Below are positions 1 to 10,999 of a stretch of 64,000 bases of DNA, one piece after another. Where the stretch lies: contig CM055265.1 of the NCBI GenBank assembly GCA_029237695.1, positions 121,907,078-121,971,077 on the forward strand, given 5' to 3'. Source of the stretch: Conchocele bisecta. Its lineage: Eukaryota > Mollusca > Bivalvia > Lucinida > Thyasiridae. Made by a program: the position numbers and the translations under genes. The notes beneath the pieces are model-generated. The model searched no databases. It saw only the letters and a program-made list of their open reading frames with translations, and was not told the DNA's origin. Each line of letters opens with the position of its first letter. Position 1 is the stretch's first letter.

Positions 1-423
1 TCAATAGCTGCAAAAACGTCTCGAGTGCCCAACATGTATTTATTTTTGTAATATATCATGTTTCGGACATTCACACATCGGTTTGCTTTCTTTCAATGTC
101 ATCACTATCATTAATTGAATTAACATTATAATTTAAACAGAATATACATATATTTTAAACAAAGTGAGCTTTATGCGGGATCAATGCACATGTATGCCGC
201 CTATGCATGTAGCTAACGTGCGCTTCATGCGATGCACGCTACTGTATACAATGTATAGCTGATCGTGTGCTTTATGCGCTGCAAATCACCGCATAACGCT
301 CACATTTGTGATATATGCGGCGCGCGCTATATGCGGCATTACAATGCACACATACTTTGTTATTGCTCTCTGGTATCTCCCACCTAAACGTTACGAATAA
401 ACGTCTCCTTGCCGATGTTGCAT

Positions 424-600
424 AACCGCCTGCGTTAACCTTTCCAATATTATCAACGGTTCTGAACATTCACTGGCAATGCCAACACGCAATCAAGCAA
501 TTTGATTGTCTGAGCCTGAGCTGCAGCGCAGCTCAGGCTCAGACAATCAAACTGCTTGATTTCAACCACAATATTCAAGCATTTTGAAATAAAGAAATTG
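424..600. repeat. Left part of family Q element
   Basis: The stretch begins CCGCCTGCGTTAAC and matches the unit at 6550-6763 (same order: CGCCTGCGTTAA, TATCAACG, GGCAAT, then a CTGAGC palindrome and TTGATTTCAA). The matching right end, GCACAGGCGGTAGTGTA, appears only at about 1291-1308, so this copy seems to be split by about 700 bp that include a family B copy. Superfamily not identified. Confidence 0.5.
491..561. repeat. Near-perfect palindrome (34-bp arms)
   Basis: Arms 491-524 and 528-561 are reverse complements with one mismatch and a 3-nt loop (AGC). It is the core hairpin of family Q; a diverged counterpart lies at about 6618-6683. DNA this symmetrical can extrude as a cruciform. Confidence 0.85.
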
Positions 601-1065
601 AACAACATATTCGGAATCTACATCCATTATACACGATCTGCCATAACTCTATTTCCGACAGAGGTCGGAGGTGGAAACGAAATGGCCTGTGTGTAGACTA
701 CTGATAAATGTACTGCTTAAACTGCCAGCAACCTATCATCCTGAATACATATATCTATAATAATACTATGTAGGTACACCATGTATATTTATGTCTAAGA
801 CGTGCACTGGGTCTTGAGAAAACCATCTAAGAATGTTGTCCTCCCAAAGATATTAAATCGTAATTACACATAAAATATACATTTCCAAACCAATGTTTTT
901 GTTTTCAGATAATTTGAATTAAGGTCACCGTTACATGGTGAGCTAGTCGTTATACTTATACATTTGAATAGTAATTTATCTCGAGTAGCCAGTGTGTCAT
1001 TTGATGATGTTGTATTGTATTTACCTCATGTTATCATAATTATGTGACCTAAGTGAATAAACGAA
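562..1065. other. Unassigned AT-rich DNA
   Basis: No coding frame, repeat copy or RNA-like signal could be supported here. The same is true of 1-423, apart from recurring ATGCGGC words at about 170-340. Confidence 0.5.
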
Positions 1066-1268
1066 TAATAATTCCAGCACAAAAATATTTACACAATTCC
1101 CTAACATTTGATTGGTCCGTTGCAAGTCTCCGTCCAAAATGTATATCCCAGTAAACTCCATGCCGGACTACTTTCCGTAACCGTCAGGCGCAGTTAAAGT
1201 TAAAATAATTCTTAAGAAAACGGAAAATAAACACATTTTCTTGATGAATTTATTCATTCATTCCTATA
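1066..1268 (+). mobile_element. Family B MITE, hairpin-deleted copy
   Basis: Starts AATAATTCCAGCACAAAAAT and follows family B (CCCTAACATTTGATTGG, CAGTAAACTCCATGCC, CTTAAGAAAACGG) to CTTGATGAATTTATT. It then jumps straight to the terminal CATTCATTCCTATAAT. The internal fold-back present in the copies at 6110, 12060 and 49586 is missing, so this is a clean internal deletion. Confidence 0.75.
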
Positions 1269-1308
1269 ATAATAACCAATATTCTAAAGATTTGCACAGG
1301 CGGTAGTG

Positions 1309-2200
1309 TACGTCAAAGCCGGTCCTAAATGTCAAAATGCGATGGTTCCGGTGCCAATAGGAGTGTATCAGTCACCTTTAATGCACCGATCACTTCAGGC
1401 GACGTCATTAGTCAAGAATAGAATTAACCCACGACCCCGACAAAATGGTCAGTATGACCACTCAGGACAATTGCAGACAAGTACATGCAATAATACCATG
1501 CGCATTCAGGACTAGTTGGAATCATGCGCGGTATTAAGAATAATAAAATTACCGAAGGGTCTAGATCTGTAGATGGATTTATACGTTGTAAATTTTGATT
1601 AGGCTAAATGGGTGATTGTTTGGTTGCATGTATTAGGTCCCATTTTGTCGTTAGTGGCTCCAATGTCGCGCCTTTGAAGTGATTAGTGGGAAATGTCGTG
1701 GAATTAGGCTGTTTATTGCCACTGATCCGTAGTTGGAAAGGTCACTGCTGGAAACAACTTGCCATCCATGTGACCACCGAGTAGGTGTTATGAGCAGATG
1801 ATACGGTGTAATAAGATAACTTGTCATACCGCAGATACATTTCTTGCGTTTTGATTGGTCAGCTTGACGGGTAATATGATCTCATGAGTACATGTCAAGG
1901 CCGTCAATATGGCTCGAATCAAAATTGCCGTGGTTCCAGGCGAAGTCGAAAACGAACATTTTTGGAAATCACCGTAATCACGTAACTAAGAAAACAAGTT
2001 AGATTTTGAAAATCGGTCCAGGAATTGCCAAGTTATTAACGAATTTCTACTCATTTATGTCTGGATGACGTCAGCTAATATTTGTAACGTCATGACGTGC
2101 TGTTTGGCGCCATATTTCTATGACGTTAAACATGTACCAATACACATATAAAACCAAATTTTGGAGGAATATAAAGAATCTGCTATATGACTAATACTTT
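1309..2200. other. Unassigned DNA
   Basis: About 0.9 kb without a repeat relationship or coding frame that I can support. A 69-codon open frame at 1306-1515 has no recognisable domain and no gene context. Confidence 0.45.
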
Positions 2201-2333
2201 ATTGTGAGTCTAAAAAGTCAATATGATGCGTCATATTGCCCGTCTGAAGCTATATTTCTCCTCGGCGGCGCCTCGGGCTAATATAGATTCAGACGGGCTA
2301 TATGACACCATATTGACTGTGTAGAATCACAAT
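2201..2333. repeat. Fold-back element, about 130 bp
   Basis: Outer ATTGTGA and TCACAAT pair, followed by GTCAATATG/CATATTGAC and GCCCGTCTGAA/TTCAGACGGGC around a GC-rich loop (CCTCGGCGGCGCCTCGG). A typical small MITE-like hairpin; no other copy was seen in the window. Confidence 0.7.
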
Positions 2334-2374
2334 CATTTATATTGTTATGTCTGTGACCAGTGTCGCCCGTGATC

Positions 2375-2536
2375 AGTAGCCGATTTCACCAAAACTGCTA
2401 AGTATACTTTGATAGAGTAATCATTTATTTTTCCCGAAATGCATTATTTCACATAGAACTAACTACTGCATACATTTCATGATTACAATATGCAGAATTA
2501 TTATACTGAATTTATTACATTATCACAGCCAAAATG
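2375..2536. mobile_element. Family F MITE, half copy
   Basis: Shares CAGTAGCCGATTTCACC, AAGTATACTTTGA, CATAGAACTAACTACTGCAT and ATTATACTGAATTTATTACA with the copies at 20120-20381, 43554-43857 and 59600-59836. It stops at the central ATCACAGCCAAAATGG, so only one arm remains. Confidence 0.75.
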
Positions 2537-2641
2537 GCTTCATTGTACCTGGGTTTACGAATAATGAGTTTGAAATTTGCGTTAAATTTCTACATGCCTT
2601 ATATCTCCATAACCCTTACTCGGATATACTTCAAACTTTAT

Positions 2642-2727
2642 TTGCGAACAGTAACTCTTGCAATCTACTCCCGTACCGTCCGTAGACGGACGGTACGGGA
2701 GTGGATTGCAAGAGTTACTGTTCGCAA
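2642..2727. repeat. Family J palindrome (42-bp arms)
   Basis: Arms 2642-2683 and 2686-2727 pair almost perfectly around the dinucleotide AG (core ACCGTCCGT/ACGGACGGT, ends TTGCGAACAG/CTGTTCGCAA). A second copy lies at 22581-22685 inside another element, so this is a dispersed mobile fold-back. Confidence 0.85.
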
Positions 2728-3048
2728 CTATTCAAACTTCACATAAAAATATTCTGAGACAATCGAATGCCTGTGCGAATCCGTCTTGCGGGCCGCGGCC
2801 ATCTGATGCCAAATCAGACGAGACACGCCATGTAATGTTGTACGTACGAACAGGTGCGTACTTCACGAAATAATATTTACAAAATTCCAGAAACTATCAC
2901 AGTTTCTGTAAAATGTATTTCATGAAATGAAATGTTATAATAGTGTAGGTAGAAAATCACATGTCGTGTATCAAATGTCAATGAATGTGTGTTTCATTCC
3001 AATGCCTACCGCATCATATATTGTAGTAAGCCGGTGAGATAATTAGGT
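2728..3048. repeat. Degenerate family O repeat fragment
   Basis: Contains TTTACAAAATTCCAGAAACT, ATCACAGTTTCTGTAAA and ATTTCATGAAAT, words that recur at 9245-9445, 10120-10170, 23190-23700 and 49400-49520. Boundaries are unclear. Confidence 0.4.
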
Positions 3049-3089
3049 TTGAGGCGGCTTTCAGCTTCGCCGAAAACCTATTGTATTCC

Positions 3090-3111
3090 TTGGTTTTTTT
3101 GTTTTTTTTTT

Positions 3112-3146
<35 letters not shown>
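3090..3146 (+). repeat. Poly(T) tract
   Basis: About 55 nt, nearly all T with isolated G. It lies at the edge of the degenerate tandem region and could be the poly(A) tail of a minus-strand retrocopy or simple slippage. Confidence 0.8.
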
Positions 3147-3147
<1 letters not shown>

Positions 3148-3149
3148 TA

Positions 3150-4890
3150 TTCTGCCGTGATAATTATACCGATGAAAGCCGAAACAGGCCGAATTTTATT
3201 TTATTTTAACGGCTGGTCGGATCGACTTCAAATTTTGTATACCGATTCGCATCAACAGTGAGACGAGAATAACTCAATTTTCAGAATTCTCATGACGTCA
3301 CTTTTTACGAAACCGGAAGTGACGTCATATATCATATAATTCCCTATAACTTCCTTATTTTCCAACCGATTTCAAAAATTCTTTTTGAATTGTAAAGCTG
3401 CGAGAATTCTCTATCTTCGCTTCGCTGACAATGTTTGGCTATCTGCTCAAATGAGAGAGCTATAGACTTGTGAAATTGAGAAAAATGAAAAAAATCAACA
3501 ATTTCAGATTTTTATTTTATTTTAACGGGTGGTCTTTGAAAACAGTTTCCAATTTGTACAGTAATCTCAGCAACATAATTTTTTGACAGCGTCACGCGGG
3601 ACATTCATCCGCACAGAAGATGATATTTTTCAGAGCAATGGCTTGAATAGTTCTGATTCTATTGTCTTTCAAACTTGGACGTTTTTTTTTCAATTTTTCA
3701 AATTTGAAATGGTCATAACTTTTTTATTATTTAACCGATTTCAAATATTTTTTTATTTGGCATTAAAAAGCCAACAAAATTCTCTATCTCCGTTTCGCTG
3801 GTAGTGTTGGGCTATCTACCCAAATGAGAGAGTTGTAGGCATTTGAAGTTTTTAAAAAAAATTGAAATGGTCATAACTTCCTTATTATTCAACGATTTCA
3901 AATATTTTTTTTGCATTAAAAAGCCATAAAATTCTCTATCTCCGGTTCACTGGTAGTTTTTAGTACTGCTCAAATAGCGAGTAAAACATTCAATTTTTCA
4001 AATTTTATGTTCATAACTTTGTTATTCTAACCGATTTTATCCATTAAAAAAGGCAACAAAATTCTATCGTCCTGTGGTATTTTTAGCTATCTGCTCAAAT
4101 GCGCGAGCTACATGCATTTGAAGTTGTTTTTTTCAATTTTTCTATTTGAAATGTTCATAACTTTGTTATTATCTAAACCGATTTCTAAATCAAATCTTTC
4201 CATTAAAAAGCCAACACAATTCTCTATCTCCGTTTCGCTGGTAGTTTTTGCTGGATCTGCCCATGGAGCTAGCCCATGTAGAGTGTAGGCATTTGAAGTT
4301 TGGTTCTTTCATTTTTTTATTTTCTTTGTCGTTCAACATAATCATGATAATTATACCGATGAAAGCCGAAACAGGCCGAATGCCTGTGGCTGCGGCTAAA
4401 TCTAACGGGTGGTCTTTGAAAACAGTTTCCAATTTGTACAGTAATCTCAGCAACATAATTTTTTGACAGCGTCACGCGGGACATTCATCCGCACAGAAGA
4501 TGATATTTTTCAGAGCAATGGCTTGAATAGTTCTGATTCTATTGTCTTTCAAACTTGGACGATTTTTTTTTCAATTTTTCAAATTTGAAATGGTCATAAC
4601 TTTTTTATTATCTAACCGATTCAAATATTTTTTTGCATTATGCCAACAAAATTCTCTATCTCGGGTTCGCTGGTAGTTTTTGGCTATCTGCCCAAATGAG
4701 AGAGTTGTAGGCATTTGAAGTTTAAAAAAAAAATAGAAATGGTCATAACTTCCTTATTATTCAACCGATTTCAAATATTTTTTTTGCATTAAAAAGCCAA
4801 TAAAATTCTCTATCTCCAATTCGCTGGTAGTTTTTAGCTATCTGCTCAAATGCGCGAGCTACATGCATTTGAAGTTTGAGAACGAGCATA
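3150..4890. repeat. Degenerate tandem repeat region
   Basis: Imperfect units of roughly 150-180 bp repeat the phrases GGTCATAACTT, AACCGATTTCAAAT, GCATTAAAAAGCCAACA, AATTCTCTATCTCCG and GGCTATCTGC. The block ACCGATGAAAGCCGAAACAG occurs at about 3168 and 4358 and in diverged form near 47130. Small open frames here have no consistent frame between units. Confidence 0.75.
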
Positions 4891-5394
4891 TAAACTTAGC
4901 CGCCTAGAACAGTGTGTACAGCTGACAAACTTCGAGGTGGAGGCCAGACAGGTATGGTGGGCTGTATCAGACACTGGTTTTATATACGAACTGACATGCT
5001 GTGAGTGCTTTAGAATCGTCTTAACTTCAATGTCAGACTAGGGGGTTAACGGTACACATTTCGTAGAACGTTATATAATGAAAAATGCTTAGAATAGTCA
5101 AGCGATTCTGAAAATACAAAACTTTATTTTTTCAATTTCATTGGAATTGCATCAATTTTTTTTGAGTTTCATATGTTTTCGTCATTGGCAATGTCTTCTA
5201 ATCACTTTGCCAGTGTACGTTTGTCAGTACATCAAGCCTCAAACCGTTGATGCAGCTTCAGCTGCTCTAGTTTGATAATGCATCTACGCTATTACGGTAC
5301 CGGGGAGCGCAATTTGTGAGACATATCACTTGTTTACCTCTGTGAAGTGGTAATGCTATGCCACCTATAGATGGACTTATATTATAGACGCTAG
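4891..5394. other. Unassigned DNA
   Basis: No supported feature in about 0.5 kb between the tandem region and the first family E element. Confidence 0.45.
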
Positions 5395-5884
5395 TTAAAG
5401 GTAGCACGCACTGCTCTTTATAAGACTTAACTAAGTGTATAATTGTGTAACTATTCCACAAGTTCTAAAAAATACGAATGCGCGCTATACAGATATAATC
5501 ATTTAGTAAAATGTATTTTGCTGATAGTGACACTCGGTGGTATCAGGCTATTTTCACATGCAAATAAGGCATGCTATTTGTTAATTATTACTATAAAATG
5601 CGTCACCTCAAAAGAAATAATATTTTCGACACATACAGTATGATAATTGCACATAAACACATAAATACAGAGAATAGATAGTAATGTCCGTTAACATGTT
5701 GATGAAACACGGTTATCACCCCTGATATCAGTGTGGAAATTTACGTCTGATATAAAATGTATACTAATGCCAATCAATACGTGGGGTAATGGTGAATGCA
5801 TGCTTATTTTGCCAGAAAATGTATCAGATGGTGTCTCTGATATAAAGAACATGTTGTGCCTACTGAGTGGGCATGTACCTTTAA
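5395..5884. mobile_element. Family E MITE copy 1, TTAA-flanked
   Basis: The element proper is 5399-5880, between TTAA at 5395-5398 and TTAA at 5881-5884. Ends are AGGTAGCACGC and GGGCATGTACCT; in better copies the ends are inverted repeats of AGGTACATGCCCACTCAGTA. The inside carries the family landmarks GTTCTAAAAAATACGAATGC, CTATACAGATATAATCATTT and TGTGCCTACTGAGTGGGCAT. No coding capacity; TTAA targeting suggests mobilisation by a piggyBac-like transposase. Confidence 0.85.
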
Positions 5885-6109
5885 ATTAATTTAAATACAT
5901 ACATTTAAATAAGTAAACAGCAGCACAAAAATTAGCGTTCGCAACCAACCATACGTGTATATAGTCATTGTTTAGTAGTATACACATTTTCATTTACCAA
6001 ACGCAGTTGACTCATAACATTGAATTCATAAAATGTAAATGCGATATAGTATCGATACAATTAGTATGTAGTGTTCCATTTCTTTCTGCGCATATCTAAG
6101 ACCAAGTGC

Positions 6110-6531
6110 CTATAATTCCAGCACAACACTATTTACACAGTTCCCTAACATTTGATTGGCCCGTAGCAAGTCTCTGTCCAAATTTTATATCCCAGTAAAC
6201 TCCCACGCCGAACTACGTTCTACAGATGTGCTGTCAGTGCTGTCAATGTAAACAAATGGCTGCCGTCTGTCAAAATAAACACATTTGCTTGATGAATTTA
6301 TTTCAAATGCTGGAATTATAAGGAATGAATGGCCTTTTTGTGGAATTTATCGGGGATATAAACTTGGAAAAGTCGCGGGAATACTGGACGAGGCCTTACG
6401 GCCTTCGTCCAGTATTCCCGCGACTTTTCCAAGTTTATACCCCGATAAATTATGGCCTTCGTCCAGTATTCCCGCGACTTTTCCAAGTTTATACCCCGAT
6501 AAATTCCACAAAAAGGCCATTCATTCCTATA
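6110..6531 (+). mobile_element. Family B MITE with duplicated hairpin arm
   Basis: Runs from TATAATTCCAGCAC to GCCATTCATTCCTATA. The fold-back arm GGAATGAATGGCC...GCGGGAATACTGGACGAGGCC is answered by two tandem right arms (GGCCTTCGTCCAGTATTCCC at about 6400 and 6453) instead of one. The extra arm points to slippage or aberrant repair at the hairpin. Confidence 0.8.
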
Positions 6532-6543
6532 TTAAATTCCTGT

Positions 6544-6763
6544 ACACAGCCGCCTGCGTTAATCTCTCCCGGACTATCAACGTTTCCGAACGTCTATTGG
6601 CAATACATCTGAAGATCAAGCAGTTTGATTGGCTGCGCCTGAGCTGTAACACAGCTCAGGCCCAGCCAATGAAGCTGCTTGATTTCAAGAACAATATTCT
6701 ATTATTTTCAAATAAATAAATTGACAAATATTTGGCTATATTAGCGCAGGCGGTAGTGTAAAT
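6544..6763. mobile_element. Family Q fold-back, most complete copy
   Basis: Left end TACACAGCCGCCTGCGTTAA and right end TTAGCGCAGGCGGTAGTGTA are imperfect inverted repeats. The middle is a hairpin around CTGAGCTGTAACACAGCTCAG. The same parts occur split at 424-600 and 1285-1308. Confidence 0.65.
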
Positions 6764-6950
6764 GTACATGCACGTGGCATTTTGGCGTTGTGGAACCGTC
6801 GTCTCCCATTGATTTCCTTGTATTTTATTAATTAAATGTCTGTTTTGACAGCATGAACGTCATCTTTAAAATTCATAAACACAGGACGACGATGATCTGT
6901 GAAAGAATGCCTAGTTACGTTTCCAAGCAATACAATGCAGTTTGTTATGA

Positions 6951-7470
6951 CCCCGGTATCGGTACAGCCGGCGGTATATATTGTGTCTGGATTGTGTGTC
7001 CGTCCGTCCGTCCGTGTGTCTGTGTGCCCGTCCGGCAGATTAAGAAGTTTGCCGGAGTTTCTCCATTCTGTCATAACGTATACATTGTATATCCCTTGAA
7101 TGATTACTTTTACGATTTCAATACGTCATACATGTGCACAAATGCCACACATCCATGTTGCTCTTTATACATGTATGACCTTGACCTACTGATCATTTAC
7201 AACTTTTTCGCACAGTAAGAATTTTACCGGAGTTCCTCAATTCTGTCATAACTCCTACTTGTATATACCTTTAAGGAATATTTTAATGTTTCACATAAGT
7301 ATTGTCACACATTTGTGCTGTCCATCACCTTGACCTTTTGACCTTCACAATTGTACTTATGAATATGTATCACTTTTGGTTAATTAACAGTTGCACAGTT
7401 TCTCCAAGCTACCACCGGGGAAATTCGTGTACCAAATTGCTTCCAAATTGGTTGAATAATATTTCATAAT
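6951..7470 (+). repeat. GTCC-associated repeat element
   Basis: Begins around GACCCCGGTATCGGTACAGC, has a GTCCGTCCGTCCGTGTGTCT tract at about 6998-7033, then two diverged units with GCCGGAGTTTCTCCATTCTG (about 7050) and ACCGGAGTTCCTCAATTCTG (about 7228). Open frames across the GTCC tract encode only low-complexity peptide. Confidence 0.55.
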
Positions 7471-7484
7471 AAACTCATGACAGT

Positions 7485-7946
7485 ACTGAGCCCCGCAGGA
7501 GTCGTATAATTCTTGATTTTATTAATTCGTTCCCACGAAATAACAATTCGTTCCCTCAATTTAACAATTAGTTCCCACGAATTGACAATTCGTTCCCGTG
7601 AATTGTTAATTCGTGGGAACGAATAGTTATATCATGGGAAAGAATTTTTGATTCGAGGGAACGAATTGTTAAATTGAGGGAACGAATTATCATTTCGTGG
7701 GAACGAACGGTTAATTCGACGGAACGAATTGTTATATCGTGGGAACGAATTGATAATTCGAGGGAACGAATTGTTAAATTAAGGGAATGAATTGTTATTT
7801 CGTGGGAACGAATTGTTAAATTGAGGGAAAGGAATTGTTAATTCGTGGGAACGAATTGTTAATTCGTGGGAACGAATTGTTATTTCGTGGGAACGAATTA
7901 ATAAAAAAAAAGAAGTATACGTCCCCTACATGTACGTAGCTCCGTA
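7485..7946. mobile_element. Fold-back element with minisatellite arms, copy 1
   Basis: Termini TGAGCCCCGCAGGAGTC and ACGTCCCCTACATGTACGTAGCTCC are decayed inverted repeats of the ACGGAGCCCCGCAGGGGAC end seen at 12870. The inside is a run of 21-bp units with consensus GGGAACGAATTGTTAATTCGT. The units switch orientation at about 7605, so a short left arm faces a long right arm. No coding function. Confidence 0.8.
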
Positions 7947-7982
7947 GATTTCCCACAACAAACAGTGTCCCAAAGTTTAGGG

Positions 7983-8064
7983 TTAGTATTTTTGTACTGG
8001 TTTATCGCAATAATAAAACAATATACATGTATTGTTATTGCGATAAACCAGTACAACAATACTA
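7983..8064. repeat. Imperfect palindrome
   Basis: TTAGTATTTTTGTACTGGTT pairs with AACCAGTACAACAATACTAA, continuing through TATCGCAATAA/TTATTGCGATA. It abuts the next palindrome with no spacer. Confidence 0.8.
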
Positions 8065-8136
8065 ACACTAAATAGTCGGATACCAATTGCATCCAAATAT
8101 TATTTGGATGCAATTGGTATCCGACTATTTAGTGTT
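8064..8136. repeat. Perfect 36-bp-arm palindrome
   Basis: Arms 8064-8099 and 8101-8136 are exact reverse complements around one T. Perfect identity implies a recent origin or ongoing arm correction. Confidence 0.9.
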
Positions 8137-9080
8137 ATTGCGGTACTTGCTTATCGCATCGCTGTTTTTAGAGGAAATTAACTATTTTCCGTAAACGGCA
8201 AAAATTGAAACGCAATTCAGAGCTCACGCGGAATTGTATTGCCAACTACGTGCTTTTCTTGCCAAAGTTATTCCTGTCCTCCAAGTTGCATCTTCACATT
8301 TTTAATTGACAACATTGTTTCTCGAACTACTTTTTCCAGGCAATATGTTTGTCAAGCAACTTTTTTGCGTAGTATTTTTCATTATGAACTTTTTTCCTGG
8401 CAACATTGTTTCGCGAACTACTTTAGCTCTAGTATAATATTGTTCGCTATCGCTGGCATTATACTGCTTTTGCGATGTAATCTGGTGTTTAACGTGCGTT
8501 TTCTATCAATTCCGCCATTGATTTTGTGTACAAGGAAATGGATTGTCGCTCAGTGATGGAAATATACGCGGTTAGTTCTCTTATCTTATGCTTGGGCTGC
8601 CCATCTATAAAATGTACAGTTCGCCATACACCACCGACATAGAATTACATTCAAATCGTGACAAAATGATCAGGGATTACATTAAAGTACTTAGCACATG
8701 TCATGGTTCGGCAGGCGTAGAAATATCATTATTTCATTTAAGGATATTCGATATTGACGATAGTCTTCTGTAGTATTGACCGCAATAACGGTTTCGTCAA
8801 AGGAGTCGTTTTCCCCATTTGCTCATGGTTGTTCTCATGTCATCGTGTCCATTGCCCCGTAAGACGTCACAGGAAGGACGTTTGAAAAATTCTGGTCATG
8901 TGCTTATAGAACTGTATCTATTGTAATAATATGTCTTACAATACAGTAAAACTTCTCTAAACCGGACACGAAGGCAGTCTATGTAACTTTAATTTATGGG
9001 TTCCATTGTCATCTATTTCTGATGATAATGTCTGTTCAAGTTCACAGAGAACATATGCATGCCTTGGCATAGACATACAT
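8137..9080. other. Unassigned DNA with a half TA-MITE end
   Basis: Only ACAGTAAAACTTCTCTAAAC near 8943 is recognisable; it matches the terminus of the TA-targeted fold-back family. A 105-codon open frame at 8239-8556 has a Cys-rich, low-complexity translation and no recognisable domain. Confidence 0.45.
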
Positions 9081-9081
9081 C

Positions 9082-9220
9082 TGGGGGCCGTTTCACTACA
9101 CTTCTATGTACGTTTATACAGTGGGGTCAGCGTGTAAGTGCACACACGAACGAACACGACAGGTTGGAACCAACCTGTCGTGTTCGTTCGTGTGTGCACT
9201 TACACGCTGACCCCACTGTA
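9082..9220. mobile_element. Family A left end joined to family C palindrome
   Basis: GGGGGCCGTTTCACTACACT at 9082 is a family A terminus. At 9117 it passes into family C, a perfect palindrome with 51-bp arms (9117-9167 and 9170-9220) and a 2-nt loop. A 33-bp piece of the same family C arm sits inside another family A copy at 47438-47470. Confidence 0.8.
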
Positions 9221-9539
9221 CCTATGAAGATATGCGAATTTTTGTACAAACAATTTACAACATTTGTGATAGTTTCCTTTATTGACGTCAAAGGTTGCAG
9301 AAATTTTCATAGTTGCGGAATTTTAATTCCGCATTCGCTTTGAAAATTTCGTCATCTTTCGACATCATTTGCAGAAAATATCACAGTTTCTGTAAATATA
9401 TTTCATGAAAACTATAGCACATCGAACAAAATCGCATGGCTTGTCAGGCTCGGTCACCGAATCGTCGGGAGTACAACTTTGGAGAACGTCATCAGAAAGT
9501 TGTACAGTGGAACCTCTCTAAACCGGACATCCTGGGAGT

Positions 9540-9900
9540 CAAGGTGCATGATCACGTGGTTACAGCAACAACAACGTCGCCCACTCCAAAGTAAGTATTA
9601 TTTGATATTTTCCTTAATATGCAACAGACTTTGATGAAATATCGCGCAGCAAACGCGTCTTCATGAGCTGCATTTGGTGGTCTATGGAGTTTGGCACAGA
9701 CTTATGTCGTTTGTCGATTCTTCGCAAAAACGACAGAAGTTTGGGCGAAAATACAGAGACCACCAAATGCAGCTTAACAAAACGCGTTTGATGCGCCATA
9801 TTTCATCAAAATCCATTACGTAATAAGGACACTATAAAAGAATACATACTTTGAATCGATACTTGCTGTTGTTGTTAGTACCACGTGATCATACACCTTG
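9540..9900. mobile_element. Family D MITE copy 1
   Basis: Ends CAAGGTGCATGATCACGTGG and CCACGTGATCATACACCTTG are inverted repeats. The inside has a CATTTGGTGG/CCACCAAATG fold-back with CAAACGCGTC and AAAAACGACA motifs. Flanking pentamers GGAGT and TTTGT differ, unlike other D copies, and the left flank is half of a TA-MITE, which suggests a later rearrangement. Confidence 0.85.
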
Positions 9901-10213
9901 TTTGTGGTTACGACAGACATTTTCATAGGAGATAAATGGCACAATCAGAATTTAGCAAAACTAACGATCCTCTGTGTTCGGTTAAAAGTGGTTCGACTCT
10001 GTTCGTGGTCGTCACATGGCAATAATACCGCATGGCAGGGTCAGTGGAAGAAGGGGTCTAGATGTAATTCCCACACTGTGTTAGCCCCGTTTTTCCACGA
10101 TATGGGACACGCCAAGTGATTGTTTACCTCATTTCATGAAATATATTTACAGAAAATAGGATATTTTCCGTAAATGACTTCATTTGTTTAAAAACACATG
10201 CTTCCTCAATATT

Positions 10214-10999
10214 CATATAGGAATTAAATAAGTGGGTAATTGTGTCACTATTCCACCAGTTCTAAAAATTACGAGTGCCCGCTATACAGATATAATCATT
10301 TAGTAATGTTTGTTTTACTGATAGTGATGCGCGGTGATATCGGGCTATTTTCATATGCAACTGAGGCATGACAGTTTTTAATTATTTATACTAATTAAAT
10401 GGGTCACCTGAAAAAATAATATTTTTGACAGATTATTATAGGAATGAATGGCCTTTTTGTGGAATTTATCGGGTTACAAACTTGGAAAAGTCGCGACTTT
10501 TCCAAGTTTATATCCCCGATAAATTCAACAAAAAGGCCATTCATTCCTTATAATTCGAGCATTTGAAATAAATTCATCAAGAAAATGTGTTTATTTTCCG
10601 TTTTCTTAAGAATTATTTTAACTGCGCCTCACGGTTACGGAAAGTAGTTTGGCGTGGGAGTTTACTGGAATATAAATTTTGGACAGACACTTGCTACAGG
10701 CCAATCAAATGTTAGGGAATTGTGTAAATATTTTTGTGCTGGAATTATAAAAGTATAATCATTGCACGTCAACAAATAAATACAAAGAATACAAAGTAAT
10801 GTCCGTTAATATTTTAAGGAAACACGGTTATCGTCCCTGATATCAGTGTGGAAAGTCACGTCTGATATAAAATGTATAATAATACCAATCAATACGTGGG
10901 GTAATGGTGAATTAATGTTTATTTTGCCAGAAGATGCCTCAGATGATGTCTCTGATATAAAGAACATGTTGTGCCTACTGAATGGGCATGTACCTTTAA
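10214..10999. mobile_element. Family E MITE copy 2, left-truncated and interrupted
   Basis: Family E landmarks (GTGTCACTATTCCACCAGTT, CTATACAGATATAATCATTT) run to about 10435, are interrupted by a family B element, and resume at about 10751 (AAGTATAATCATTGCAC). The right end GGGCATGTACCT is followed by TTAA at 10996-10999. The left terminus is missing. Confidence 0.85.
10436..10750 (-). mobile_element. Family B MITE nested in family E
   Basis: Reads TATAGGAATGAATGGCC at the left and TTTGTGCTGGAATTATA at the right, the reverse of the 12060 copy. The host E sequence resumes with AAGTATAATC after GACAGATTAT, so B inserted into an existing E copy. The hairpin loop is shortened (AAGTCGCGACTT). 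Confidence 0.85.
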
